Made by a program: the position numbers and the translations under genes. DNA of 64,000 nucleotides from Haliclystus octoradiatus (Eukaryota > Cnidaria > Staurozoa > Stauromedusae > Haliclystidae), in NCBI GenBank assembly GCA_916610825.1, contig OU744446.1:30456445-30520444 (forward strand). The letters are read 5' to 3'. Of the stretch, positions 29,210 to 42,972 are shown in pieces (positions within the stretch are counted from its first letter, which is position 1; each line of letters starts with the position of its first letter). A model generated the notes under the pieces. It was not told where the DNA came from and searched no databases. It saw only the letters and a program-made list of their open reading frames with translations.

Positions 29210-31109
29210 AATACTACTAATAGTAATAATAAACAGTGCGTACTAAGAAAGTAGTGCTCAACTTCCCAAATTGCTAAGAAAGTTCAATACTAGGATTTTC
29301 AAGTCTTTAAGACTTTCAAATATTTGCGTTCGCAAACTTTTTACTAGTTTTTGTTGGTTGTGTTTCTGTTTTCTTGAATCCCAAGATCATGTTTATCTCT
29401 TTATTTGATATTTCTAGAAGAGGGATAATGTTAATGTAATTCTATAGATATAGCTAGCTACTAGATGATTCAATCACGTTAAACCACTAAAAATCCGTAA
29501 AAAAATGGGGTTTCCATTGGATGTCTATTTCGGATTCGGATGAGAAAGTTTGGATACTGAAATTACGATTTTTTTACGAAAGTTTCAATAATACTGGTGA
29601 AATGTCAACTTTCGTATAGAAACAAAAATGTATTCTGACATCTTAATTACATATCAAAGTGAATGTATAATTTCGGAAACGTAAAGAATGCTCCAATGTA
29701 ATGCCAATAAGAAAACACATAAGCATATAGTAATACAGTATAAAATACCTATAATTACACATTACAAGAAAGTTGAAAAGAGCTGTATGCAAAATTACAA
29801 TGACGCTATACAATTTTTGACCGTTATAGTTGTAAACATGCAGTACAAAAAATAAGTAATATTAAATAACAAGTCAGATTGATCAAGTTTTAAGGTAGAT
29901 CTTAATATCCCTTACCTTGAATATGAATTTCGAAGTCCTATCAATTTTTTTGCTATAATTGCGTTAAATTATAATTGTTATGTTCATGAACGTACTTCAT
30001 CGACCGATAGTTCAAAGTAAATGTTTTAAAATCAATCGTCTTTGCTATTTATATACTCAGGGAAACAACTATTACAGAACAATAGATACGTTGTTAATCT
30101 GATACTGGCTCGTTGATTACTGTCGACAGATTAATTCTGTTTAATGATTTAATTAATCGCATGTATAATCACATATCTAGATTATAATTCTAAATTTCAT
30201 ATTGTAGTATTAGCAATCAAGTCTGTAATCGTCGACCACCCTTGACGCTATATCCATGAGATTTTCCAAATAAAAAATTCAATATTTTGAATGCATAAAA
30301 TTGGAACATTTTTGAATTCATTACCGGGACCACGAGGAATCATGAATTCAGACATTACGAAATAGGCATATATATTGTATCTACAGTATAATTTATATAC
30401 AGACAATATCAGGGTCATACTGTGTATAAATGAACAAAAGAAACTGCCTCGTAAACTGTCTAGAACGGCAAACGTGGCTCGTGGGTGAATCTTTACATAA
30501 ATTGAAGGTATCTGAAGTTATACATAAATTGTACATTCCTTGATATGTCTGAATTTCACGTGTTTCAAGACATTCTGCCTCGAATATTTCAAATAAAATA
30601 TCAATTATCAAATAGCTCAATTACTCATTGATCCATCTACTTTTAATCAACTTTTAAATTTACGCTATTTCCATTTTTATGTCTGTAGAATGTAAGGATT
30701 CACGATGCTGTTTTAGATGCAATATACTTGAAACACATATCGATGGTTTCGTCATTAACCAGAGGGGTACATGGCCGGCTTTATTTGGTAAATAAATACA
30801 GTACATCTAAGTTGAGAAAACCAATGAAAACTGTTTCGTTTTTCTACAACAATACTTTCTCAGACTGAAGACTTGAATGAATTTCTATTGTCTCACAAAT
30901 ACAAAATAGTACAATCCTTTGTTGTCACTTGACAGATAAGTTGTGTATTTTCATCGTAGTAATTCTCAGAATGAAATTCAAATGTAAACAAATAGAAACA
31001 TATATTTATATGAAAGTGAAAAAAACAAGATGATGTGTTATCATCTTATCTTTAGTTTGAACTTATATAATGATTGATGAAATTGAGACAAAGATGAGGC
31101 AAAGCCTTT
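29210..31109. other. Intergenic, nothing recognised
   Basis: Short open frames only, with no recognisable domain. The ribozyme tail of the 31.1-kb copy occupies about 31060-31109. Confidence 0.35.
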
Positions 31110-31154
31110 CCGTAACTCGAAGTTTCACGTGTTTATTTCACGATCATCAGACGG
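31110..31154 (-). ncRNA. Hammerhead ribozyme (type I), best-preserved copy
   Basis: Minus strand: stem I CCGT, then CTGATGA, U, stem II CGTG/CACG closed by AAATAAA, U, GAAAC, and stem III ACT/AGT with loop TCG. Cleavage is predicted after GUU, followed by ACGG, which pairs perfectly with CCGT. Every invariant core base (CUGANGA, GAAA, the A15.1-U16.1 pair and H17) is present in the required order. Against the 58-kb copy, stems I and II differ in sequence but keep pairing, which is good evidence for an RNA fold. The one deviation from the usual consensus is a U-U at the base of stem II. Confidence 0.8.
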
Positions 31155-34123
31155 TATCTTTCACATATATGAGTTTACCTCATATTACATTATTATAATG
31201 ATTGATGAAGAATTATTATTGGAAAATGATATGGAATAGAAGGTTATGAAATTTGTAAACAAACCCGCGTTATGGAAATTAAATTACGAAGATATAAAAC
31301 AAAATATTTCCTGATAATTAGCCAGTGTTAAATTGTACAGTACTGCAAAGAACTTGAATTAAAATATAGAAACAATTGCAATACCAACTTCCACTTCATC
31401 AGTGACAACAAATAAATTAAAATATATAAGTAAGTACATGACTGTAATTAATGAAGTATAGATGTAAAGAAATGATAAATAGTTTCCCATTTTATACTTT
31501 TTCAGAAGTCACTCATTAATGAATTTTATTCGGGATGTGCCAGTGTTGTTAGGTGAAACAGAATTTGATTTAGACAAACCCCCAAAAAGTGTTACCTTGC
31601 AGCTTTAAGACACTCAGGTTGGTGTAATGTGTCTTTAATTTTGTCGGGGATATGGCTACTTATAACTTCCACGTCCTATAGGATAAACTAAAATAGTACC
31701 TAATTTTTTAAACCAAATCCTGTGCGTTCCACTTTTCCCTTCTAAATTTTCTGCTTCTTTGAACAGCAAAAAATAACACAGGAATATCTTCTCAATTAAA
31801 TTTCGGCTTCGATCGGATTTTCTACATAGATTTCTTCATGCATTTCACCAGCTAAGCCAGATGATTCACAACTCAATATAAGGATGCATTTGCATGCAAC
31901 TCGAAATCTAGTACTTTCAAAAATTCTTAGTTCGTAAGTCCAACCAAATTTGCCTTTATTCGGTGAAAACCAGCGCGATAGCTAGTCTGCGAGTGTGCTA
32001 TGCACGATGCAAGGACCGACATGACCAGCCCGCATCTGCTTGAAAAGGGAGGCAAAATTTGTAGTGTGAAATCATCATACAGTTTCGTTTCATCATGGTT
32101 TCATTACAAAGCCAATTAAGCCCTCGCCTGCACATCTGTATTCTGTACGATGGTAGAAATTTGAATATTTCGTGTCTTCGTTATATATAAGTACATTATA
32201 ATCATTAATCCTTATACTGCTTTCGAAATGGCCATTACTTGTTTTGAAAGTTTACAGAGTTTGAGCTTTTCCATCATGCTGCAAAGTTTTTTGTTAAAAA
32301 AGGAAAATTTACCTTCTTTTCCTGGCCTTCTCATAACACACTGTCCCCCTCCCGATTCCATCGTCTATCAACCCAAAGAATCAACAGGTTATTTTGACTT
32401 GAGTCACATACACGATGCGGTCAATCACAATTACAAAAAATTGATAGCATAGCTCAGATATTTTTACTACAATTTTGTTTCAATTAATTGAAATTCTTTT
32501 TAAATTATGAGTAATCGACACAATTATTAACAATGGGCTTAATTATTACGGTACTACAGTATAACGCATCAACGGCCGAAACTATATCAAACGATAAGTC
32601 ATAGAGCAGTGACACATTTTATTACTACCTAGAAGAATATTAACGAAGGATCCCAAAAGAATAGCTATGTTATGACCAAGGTCAAATGTCAGAGTTCAAA
32701 GTACTTATAATATTCAATACAAATTTTAACAAATTGATTATTACACATTTGAGGTCTATTCACAGAAGAATCTAGCTGCTGTAGACGTTTAAAGTCCGAA
32801 AATGCTTCGTATAATCATCAATATATTTAAAATAAAATTAGTCGCTTAATAATTACATTCAACATTTGGAAACAAATTTAAAAATGGTTTGATTTCGGGT
32901 TAAATTTGCTCGATTTTCGTTTTGTTACTTGCTTCTTGCATTACAATAATATCGAACGATCTGTTCTCAAAGATGATAAATTATTCGAATCTATCCTAAA
33001 ATACCCGCCGTATATATTTAAGGCATCATCATTCTATTGATATTGATCAAAAATATGTACAGATCAAACCAAGAAATGGGCGTTTCTCCTGCAATTATAG
33101 TTTGCGTACTATGCAGTTTGTGTTTGTTAAATGATCAATGTAATATACGTCACTATATATGTTAGTCTTGTTAAGTAATTTCATAAGGGATACTCCATGC
33201 TTACCGTATTTCACTGCTCCACTCTGGCAACCGTCTTATCTACAAAATGTCCCTTCACTGAATACTTGCCGATCAAATATTTCTTGTAGTACATCTATGT
33301 ACGAATAATAGATTTTATTGACTATAATCAATCCGAAAATATGCCAGTAATGTTGACTTGATGGCGGACTCAAAAGAAACTAACCGTAAAACAATAAATT
33401 TCCGCACCTTAAAAGGGAATAATTCTTCGTTTGGAATTCTTAGTCAGAATATTATGTCTTTTGATGCAAACAATATTTTTATACATTAATTCTATCGCTA
33501 GGACAATCATTATTTTACAGAATACTACAGAGAAAAAAACCGGGGGAAAAAAGCGAATCTCAGAAATCGGAATGAAGTTTTAGAATCTAAATGGTAAACC
33601 AAATACCGATCTCCAAACATCACTTTTAAAGTCCATTTCAGCAGTGCAGTCTTCAGTTCTCACAGTGTCCCAATAAGGTTCATGAATCTATACTATCACA
33701 GGAAAATTTGTTAAATTTTTTATGGATAAATTTCTGATGGACTCAGTATTCAATAAAATCCGTTTCAAGATAGATCGATTGATCATGCCTACCCATAACT
33801 ATAGCATAGCAATGAAAAACTGTATTTCTGAAAAACTAGTTATACCTGTTTACGTACATATTAACGAGTTTGGTCAATATAACGTTATTTTTAGAACCTG
33901 AATGACACGGCTAACCATACTAGGTAGACTTGACTGCAAAAAGAAAGTGAATTCAACAGTACAAGTACGCTGGACACGCCCTTCAATAAACGGGGCATAA
34001 AATTACATTGAATAGAAAATTTAGATTTCTAAATCTGTTTTTCTTTCTTAATATGATAAATAAGCAAAACAATCTACATATATAGTATCTAAAAACCTTT
34101 TCATCAAAGCACCATGTACTGTC

Positions 34124-34125
<2 letters not shown>
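31155..34125. other. Intergenic, nothing recognised
   Basis: Nearly 3 kb with only short, domain-free open frames and no clear repeat structure. Confidence 0.35.
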
Positions 34126-34185
<60 letters not shown>

Positions 34186-34220
34186 TAATAATAATAATAA
34201 TAATAATAATATAATAATAA
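34126..34220. repeat. TAA microsatellite, left of a palindrome
   Basis: About 30 TAA triplets with one AAC interruption and one slipped unit. Confidence 0.95.
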
Positions 34221-34239
34221 AGATAGATTTATCTATCGT

Positions 34240-34500
<261 letters not shown>

Positions 34501-35364
34501 ATAATAAACAGAATAAATTGGAGTGATTAGAATGTGTCTGTGACATAGAACATAGACTGAGATTCAATTTCAATGCAGCTGGATGTAAGTTACATGTCAA
34601 CTTTGTGGTGTAGATTATATAGAAATTTGAGAAGTAAATAAATGAATATTTGAGTATTGTCATTATTCTACTTAATATAGTGTACTTACCTTTTGGGTGC
34701 AGTCTATGACAGATTGGATTAAATTTATTTTTGAAATGAATCTGGAAAATACAGTTGAAGGTTTTAGTCATATCAAAGACTTGATTCATTTACTGTCAAT
34801 TTATATATTAAAGTTAACTACGTGCTTTTCATTGTATTAATTTAGTACCCCGCACTATTGATACTCTATGGTGATAATAATTGCATTGTATATTCAGTGT
34901 ATTGACGCTTGATGATACGAGATCGCAGAGTGGGATGTTTCTACTGTTTCCTATTTTAAGACCAGCTCTCTGCTGTCTGATTTACCTAAACGTAGGCGGT
35001 AACTTACTATACTGTAATCACTTATTCGTGACACATGAGGAATGCCGCTTGTGTTGAAAATGCATGCTATACAGAGGCGTTGATTGTGTCTATAACTTTA
35101 TAAAGTACTACAAACAAATACGAATACAAGTTCACAATGCTTAGATGAGGTACAGGTGCATGGTAATGAGATGAGATGATGATAATGATACTAATAAAAG
35201 GCACCGTATTCAGGCCTCAGGCATAGATTCACTTGCTAGTATAATTTGCAATACAATGGCATTGAATCGAAACTTTAACATTGAATCCAACCTTTTGACG
35301 GGCATCCTGATTTGATTGGCTTCAGATTTTTGAAAATATGCTTAGTATTTTTATTACTGCTTTT
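34501..35364. other. Intergenic, nothing recognised
   Basis: No supported feature. Confidence 0.35.
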
Positions 35365-35630
35365 ATATGTATTAAATTCTGTTTTCAACCTATTTTCAAC
35401 ACTTTTTGCATCTGTACCTTTGTACATTTACTACTATATACATAGAATGAAAAATAAACAAGTTATTCAACTTTTAAACTGAACTTGGTGGTAAACGTTT
35501 TTGTCTGACTAACATTTGTTGCAAGTACTTTTTCATTTTATACATGCTAGATTTGTAATAAATATACAAAGGTACCAGATGCAAAAAGAATTTTGAAAAT
35601 CGGTTGAAAACAAATTTTAATACAAAATAA
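35365..35630. repeat. Foldback element with ~95-bp inverted arms
   Basis: The left arm (about 35368-35460) and right arm (about 35530-35626) are imperfect inverse copies. They share GTTTTCAACC, CTTTTTGCATCTG, TACCTTTGTA and a terminal TGTATTAAA. The loop is about 70 bases. No ORF is present; it is probably a non-autonomous DNA element. Confidence 0.7.
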
Positions 35631-38600
35631 GCGATAAAAAGTTGTGAAATGTCCTTGAGTTACCCCTGATCTAGGCACGACCTTATCACTTGTGCCCAAC
35701 CTCAGTAATGGCTCAATGGAATTCATACAAAATTCCTTTGTTTGACTTTGCAGTTAAATTTCCATTGATTTCTTCCCTTTCTGCGTCATAATCGAAATGT
35801 TCACGCCCCGACTGGTATATATATCGTTGAAGCTATAAGGCCCTGAGGTACCGACAACTGTACTCCGCCGCTCCAGTCATAATACTGATCATTATGTGAA
35901 CATATATCCCTCTTGTTCATGGTAAGAGAAACGAGCAAATGGCTCATGGCTGAGTACGTACTCCTGTGCCTTAAATCTTGATCATTAAGATTTTTCAGAC
36001 AACATACCAAAACCCTCAGCAAACTAATAATTCTACACCCTGAACAACAACGCCGGCATAATTCAACTTTCAGATCATTCATTACCTTCGGGAAAAAAGC
36101 TGTTTTAATGCAATTAATTACATTGTCGGCAAATATGATAATTAAACAAATTCTATAAACTATAAATGTTTTTTGCTGTTACGTAGAAAATTGTTCTCTC
36201 TATGCTGCAATTTTGATTGACAGCATGAGTCTTGAAATGTACAAAATGTACAACTCGATTGTCGCATTTTCGCATTGGCATGTCAAAATGTACAAATGTA
36301 CTAAATGTAACGTGATTGCGGCGTGTAATTTTACAAGTTTCTTTACAAGATGCTAAATATCTACTGCGATTTGAAGAGCAAAAGTTTATTTCAGTGGCTC
36401 TAAAAGTCGCTTTTTATTGACATTAAAATTGCAACATAAATATGAACAAGATCTAAAAATTAAGCAATACACGTTTTAATGATTGGAACCGTTGAAGATA
36501 TTTTTAAACTTGGAATGAAAATTTGGTTGTTATATGATGCAATATGAAAACAAAAATAGCTAAACAAGATCTAATTTTGGTACTGTAGTACTTCTTTTCC
36601 AATTTTAGGTAATTAAAATATATTTGCGTAGCCGTAGCATGTAGGCATCATATAATCCGTAGGCAGCATCTAGACTATTAAGAAGGATCATACTGTAAGG
36701 TATTTGACAATGTGTGACCATTGAAGTCGTTGCAAAAGTGAGTGTCAAAATCTTGGGTTGGCAGGGTTCAAACTTGTATACAAATTAAAACAACATAAAA
36801 AATGCTGATTACAGGTTATTAGATAATTGTCATCATTAGAAACACCATGTCAAATTCCTACACCGTTGATATTGAAATGTGTTTAGTATTACAACTGAAT
36901 ATAATACCACTACTCACAAATATATCATTCTAGGGGAATTCTAAATGAATAGCTTGCAATAAGTTATTTAAAAATCTTTTAACATTTTTTTGAAATCATA
37001 ATTGTTCAAATCATTCAAATCTATTAAAACTTGATGTCAAAAATGTTTACGCTGTAAATGTAAGTACAAAGATAACGTCGGGCTTTACCTAAGATTCAAT
37101 AGTTTTTATTTATTTTTATCCGTAGCCGTGACACTCAAATAAAGTGCTATCGTTACCTGTAGAAAAAGATACAATACACCCTAGCTATGTATAAACAATA
37201 CACTCTACACAAAATTAGAAAGGAATAAATATCTTGACTTTGACTCATTGAGGTAAACGTTTCCTCTTTTTACATATATAAATAGATTGCAATTTGTAGC
37301 AGTTTTGAAGTTATCAGCGCAGATTTATACTGACATGGCTATATACCCTAATTGAAACATAACAGTCAATGTGACCGGTTTTATTCTATTATCAAGTAAA
37401 ACATTGATTTTCCATTTGTTATCAACTTGTACACTTTAACTTTATACTCTATAACCGAATAGCAACACCAACAACCATACATAGCGAACTCAACCTTTAA
37501 AGTGCATAATTGACCGCCAAATTACAATTTTGCCAAAAAGTGTTTGCCATGCGGATTTATTGTCGACATTTCCGTTAATGTTTATATAGGTTAAATAGCT
37601 GTTTGAGCTTAAATCATTATCAGTGTATATGTAACAGCAAATAGTCAGCAAGTTAGAAAATATCATAGCTAAATAAATCAAAATTATAATTATCTAGGTC
37701 AACAAAATTATACAAAGGTATCTTCAACATACAGGTTTAAAACCTAACGCTAAAGGTCAAAGTTCTTGAAAATTAGCTACACCCAAACTTACCTCGCAAT
37801 TTAACAATTTTGGCTTCTAAGTTTCTTTCCAACCAATCGATTTGAGCTGTAATACAGTGAATTATAAATCAGTTATAGCCCCCTCCAAATTGATCAGAAT
37901 TATCAATACTGAATTAAATTTAGATGTATAATGTATTACTAACTTTGAGAGCTGTAGCTTATGACCTTTGGAGCGATAGCTCCTTCTGCTTGTATTTTAC
38001 AAAAGACAATTTTCAGCGATTTTTACCATCTCACGTGATCGATGACTGCAGCCCTCCTTAATCCTAATACTACCGCTGATATGAGTGCCTGATTTTGACA
38101 TATAGGATTCTGTTGTCATGGCTACTATCATACTTTTTGTAATGTCTTGTCTGCAACCTCCGAATATACGATAAATATGTCTCACATAAGCTATTTATGC
38201 ACCTGTTAGATGCAGTTTCCAGATAAATGGCGAATTTTGAGTCTCTCTGTATGCTTAAAAACAGTTTCTTACTTTGCAGGACTTTGGATCTAAACATATC
38301 AGTGATTACGTAAAAGAGGATTATTGAAAAGGTTAGATAATTCTCAAGAAAATGATAGAAAACGCCCTGGCATTGTGAATCATAAGCCTTTATGTATGCC
38401 GTGTATACATAATAATAATAATAATAATAATAATTAATGGATGATAATTGATGACACTTGAGACCGTTATTTTATGCAGAAAGCTATTCTTGTTCATCCT
38501 GCTTATTTTGCTTACAGCTACAAATTTCAACCGAGGGTCCGTCTCATGACAAAATTTTTGGTTTGGTGTGAAAAATTGCAATCCAAAGCTGAAAAAACAG

Positions 38601-40700
38601 TTAATGGTTTCATTAAAACTATTTATAGGAAATCTAAAGAAGAGTATCGATGTTTTATCATAGCAATATGTTTTTGTACGTGGATATAAATATACCGTTT
38701 GCTTGTGGCCAGAAATTTAATGTGGTGGACTGGTGACTCAACAAAGACGGTGTTCGGTCATCAGGCCCAACAGAGCAAAATACATGGACATTGAAATCAA
38801 TTGACAGAAATGCTCCAAAAGAAATAGTGAATTATTATTGATGGAGATATTTTATTGGCCATTGTTATGCATTAGTACTCTGGAATATATTGATGTTCTT
38901 ATGTTGAAATTACATTTGCTCAATTCTCCTGCATGTCAAAAACTACAGTATTGGTAGCTCCGTATACATCGCATATATACACAGAAAATAATCACTTACC
39001 ATGCACGTTGGTATTAAAATCATAGGCTTATCTGATTTATCTGGACTGGTCCTATCGAAAAATATGCACTGATAAGGTAATAAAGTTTTATATAGAACAT
39101 ATAATAATAACAATAATAATAATAATCATACGCAACTCGACGCAATATTCATTATTATGTTTTGTGTAGTTTATCTCACGCAAACGGTACCATTCATAGC
39201 CTTCATACACGATATTTTTTAATGTGCCCGTGAAGCGTGCACCTTTCAAAAACACTTTTGATGCTTTTTATAATTTGGTATTGATATGATATGATATGAT
39301 AGAGATTTATTTTTGAGACATATAAACGAGGGATACAATGCTACATTTGTTTAAACTATACTACCTTTTAATTACATATTGTAGAATAAAGCTCTCGATT
39401 ATTGATGCCTATACTGACAATTTAGAGCCAATCATAACTATATTTAGTCATATTTATAATTTGTTTAATAATTGTTTGTTTACGCTATTTTTGAATTGCG
39501 ATTTATTAGCATTTATGATGTTTTGATATTTATTTAATCGAGTATAAATATATTTTACTTTGCTTTGAGATGAGATGAGCACTAAATGTCTACATTTAAA
39601 CGATGTAAGCATACCGTGCACGGATTTGAAAGGAAGGCGACATCGAAATAAAGACACGAATAATAGGAACATGCTGCCGTGTGAATGATTAATTGTTATA
39701 TCGTGCAACATCTTTATTCCCAAGAGAGAGAAATGTGTAATCTCTATTACAGTGATTGTATAGTTCTCATTATTGCTCTCAGGTAAATCAGCTATTAAAT
39801 AATTTCCTCTGAGCCGCTATATTGTCTATCAGCATAATGATAACATTATTTTAATTTGTCACCATTGTCATTTTAATTCTGCAGAATAATTGAATTTTCT
39901 TTAAATACTTGCATTTTGACTTTTGTATTCCAATCATGCTTTTAATTTTTTATAGAAACCGTTGATTGGTAATGCCAGATAACGCCATGACTATTTACTA
40001 GCATATACTCCTGAACTTTTGACAAACAACGTGTAAGTATAACAGAACATAATTAACAGTATTAATTATCATTGTTTAAATTTAATATGGATATCATCAA
40101 CAGCTAGATTAACAGCCTGTTAATGAAAGTTACACCTTAGTAATCATCTACCTATCACACATCCTGTAACATTGGATATATTGATAATAAATTGACAACA
40201 ACAACAACATCATCATCATTTGTTCAGAACCTTTGAGCTACATACAACTTTTTTCAACGGACTGATTAATTACTATATAATAACATTAAGGTAAATTGGA
40301 CAGGAAAACAGACATTTATATAGGGTTTAGTAGCAGAACAATAAATAAGTGAAGTAAATTATCTTAAGACTGTAAATGCTTCTCAAGGAGACCTTTGAAA
40401 GTAGGCCTGCGAATAATGATAATTGAGACTCACCTCCAGCCATTCACCCAGCGACTAAGCTGCTGGCCACTTACCAAACATATCAAGATTGTCATAAATA
40501 TAAGTGAAACTTACGCAAGTCAAGAATCAGCCAGAAAATTGTCTCGCCACTAAAAGATTAACTTGAAAGTAAAAGTAATAGTAAAGTTTATAATGCGTGA
40601 AACTTAATTGGTTACAACACTTCTGCCCGAATGGTTATCGTAAAATCAACCAATCATAGATATACTTTGACTAATGGAACGTTATTGGAAATAGCCGGTA
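35631..40700. other. Long gene-poor stretch; minor simple repeats only
   Basis: Simple repeats are AAT at about 38409-38434, a mixed AAT/AAC run at about 39104-39126, ATATG at about 39281-39300, and CAA/ATC at about 40198-40220. At about 38715-38765, minus strand, the words TTTGTTGAGTCACC and CCTGATGACC recall a very decayed ribozyme/tail repeat, but no GAAA is left. No gene was identified in 5 kb. Confidence 0.4.
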
Positions 40701-40706
40701 CAGTAA

Positions 40707-40803
40707 TTCAATTTCAGGAATTTTCAAGAGAAAATCAGAAATTTCAAAATAAATTTCAGAAATTTCAAATTCAATTTCAGACATTCCAATTCAATTTCAG
40801 ACA
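40707..40803. repeat. Short degenerate tandem repeat (TTTCAGAAATTTCAAA type)
   Basis: Several copies of AATTTCAGA/ATTTCAAAT follow each other and make the local open frame rich in QF, so that frame is unlikely to be a gene. Confidence 0.6.
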
Positions 40804-40967
40804 GATAATTACTTTACAGGCATCTGTCGATTCATGCATGTGTATCTGTCAATCATGAAGTTAATGATAAGGATGACAACCATGCTCAGTGAATGCAGGT
40901 ACATGGAGTTGCATGCTGTAGGCGAGAAAATGTCTATTTAAAAATCCAGTGATATTTGTCAGTAAGA

Positions 40968-41265
40968 AGCCCGGGGGGTACTTCCACATAGGTATAGGCG
41001 CTATACGCGGATGTGCCATTATTTTGGGGTATCATTTTAGCACCATGCTGGCAATCTTGGGATATCAAATTCCCGCTGTGAGGTGCCCAGACCCCTGTTT
41101 TGAGGTGCCAAAATGGCATTTTTCATGCTATAAAATGCGAGGAAATAATACTTTTTTGCAATTTTGGGGTATAGTTTTGAGCAAAACCTGCAATTTTGGG
41201 GTACTTGCGGGATTTTGAAAATGGCACACCCCTACAAAAGGGTATTGAAGTACCCCTCCAGGGTA
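40968..41265. repeat. MITE-like element with GGGGTACTTC termini
   Basis: The left end CCCGGGGGGTACTTCCACAT is the approximate inverse of the right end GAAGTACCCCTCCAGGG. The inside repeats phrases such as TTTTGGGGTA and GAGGTGCC, also typical of such elements. TAAGA occurs on both sides and may be the target duplication. The open frames across it are incidental. Confidence 0.6.
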
Positions 41266-41269
41266 AGAC

Positions 41270-42675
41270 GGGAATATAGTTCCCGTCCGTTTTTTGTCAT
41301 ATTATCGATTCAGCCAATCAGTGTCTGTATATCATTTTCCTCGCACGTGAATAAACGATGTAACCAATCAGAATGCATTTCCTGTATCGCAAGAAAAGAA
41401 AGAGCCCGGGAAAACCGAACCTATGGTATTTTTCTTGTATTCCTTATGTATAAGACGGTTATTTGAATAGTTTAAGCAAATAATTAACAAAACCAATGAA
41501 TCGCTTTAGCCCTTGAAAACTGTTGCAAATATTGTATTGTCAAATTAGAGTATAGAACCACAAAGGCCAAACAAGTATTAGTGTAAATTTGTTACAAATT
41601 GTTGCGACATTAATAAATAGTTACTAAAAATAAGAATTTCAAAAAATAAAAATAATAGTTTCAACCAAGAAGTTCATCAAATGTGAAGTCAGTAATGTCA
41701 TGTACAATTTTATAATTCAATTATATATAAAAGCCATAGAGAACGGATTTTAAGCGTGTGACTGTATATTTAGTATTTAATAACTTTTAAGCGATCAGCA
41801 TAGTCAAGATATATAGGTTAGTCTACATTTGGCAAAATAGTAAATGTTTGGGGGACGTTCCAATCTAATGTTGCCATTTATAGGCATAAAGTATAAAGCA
41901 AAATTTTAACGTCGATAATTAGCATTGATAGTGGTAGACACAGAAGTTTTTATTTATCAAACTGATAAATTATTAATTGTATCACCATATGTTTCAGCTT
42001 TGTTGTCTTGATCTATATATGATGTCATTGCGTATAGCTGTTACATCATTTTATCCAGAGCCATCTATTTACAAATATTTACAAATTTGTAAATATTTTA
42101 TTTGTAAATAGATGGGGCTCTGCTTTTATCTTATCAGTTGTAAATGACCAGAAATAACAGCACGTGCATGCTGTGTTTCGTACGTCATAATCCGTAATTA
42201 GAAGGTTATTGTTTAGCTAATTAAGTTTCATTTTTAAGACGCATCATATAAAGTTTAACGCATGCGCACAATCCTTTGTAAATATTTCAGTATAAAAACT
42301 ATGTACATCAATATATTTTCTTTGTCAGATGTAAGTTGCGAGAGACAGACTGTTTTAGATAACGTTAAAATAAATATTCATTTACACAATTAAAAGTTAG
42401 TGTTTAGTATAGTCTTGAAAGAAATCAAGTATTATATGTTGTTTATTGTTATGCTGAACTGATATTCTCTTTGCGTCAAATACTCTGTCCGAAAGATTAA
42501 TTGAACTAAATCGGAGAGTCCGATACATGCTGCCTTGTACTTCATATACAGTAAAACCTCTATAGCATTGTATGTGTTGTAAGTTGTCTTGCTGATTGAA
42601 CATGAGGGCTCAATGCTTTACAGCAGAGCTTTCAATAATATATAAAATGTGAAGTCAAAAATCAGACAATCATGT
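41270..42675. other. Intergenic, with a 67-bp hairpin at 42056-42122
   Basis: CAGAGCCATCTATTTACAAA at 42056 is the inverse of the segment ending AAATAGATGGGGCTCTG at 42122, with TTACAAATTTGTAA between. The rest shows nothing recognisable. Confidence 0.5.
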
Positions 42676-42715
42676 TTGTTACTCAAAGTTTTACGCCAAG
42701 GCGATCATCAGGCAA
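42676..42715 (-). ncRNA. Hammerhead ribozyme copy, core mutated
   Basis: Minus strand: TTGC, CTGATGA, U, stem II CGCC/GGCG, U, then AAAAC in place of GAAAC, stem III ACT/AGT, GUA, and ACAA. G12 is changed to A, so it should be inactive, although stem II is perfect. The usual tail follows on the minus strand down to about 42610. It lies about 260 bases upstream of the Penelope-like remnant, in the opposite orientation. Confidence 0.65.
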
Positions 42716-42972
42716 TCTATTCAATGAAACAATATACATTATACCTTCAACATATATACAATCAGAATGCTAGTATTTAACGAAGTGCTTATATGTCCGT
42801 ACGTACCAATAAGAAAATTATTCTGTTATTCGTCCGTACGGACCAATAACAGGGATTGTTTTCATTATTCGTCCGCATGGATCCTTGGGGATTAGGGAGA
42901 GTCGTTACCAGGCTTCATTCCTCAAGAATTTAACAATTGTTTACATTTTACGGAGGACGGATATTTATTGTT

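Noticed and set aside
38715-38765. Sixth hammerhead copy (minus strand CCTGATGACC ... TTTGTTGAGTCACC)
   Set aside because: The GAAA element is missing and stem II does not close; at best a very decayed relative.
40949-41218. 89-residue open frame
   Set aside because: It lies entirely within a MITE-like repeat with inverted ends.
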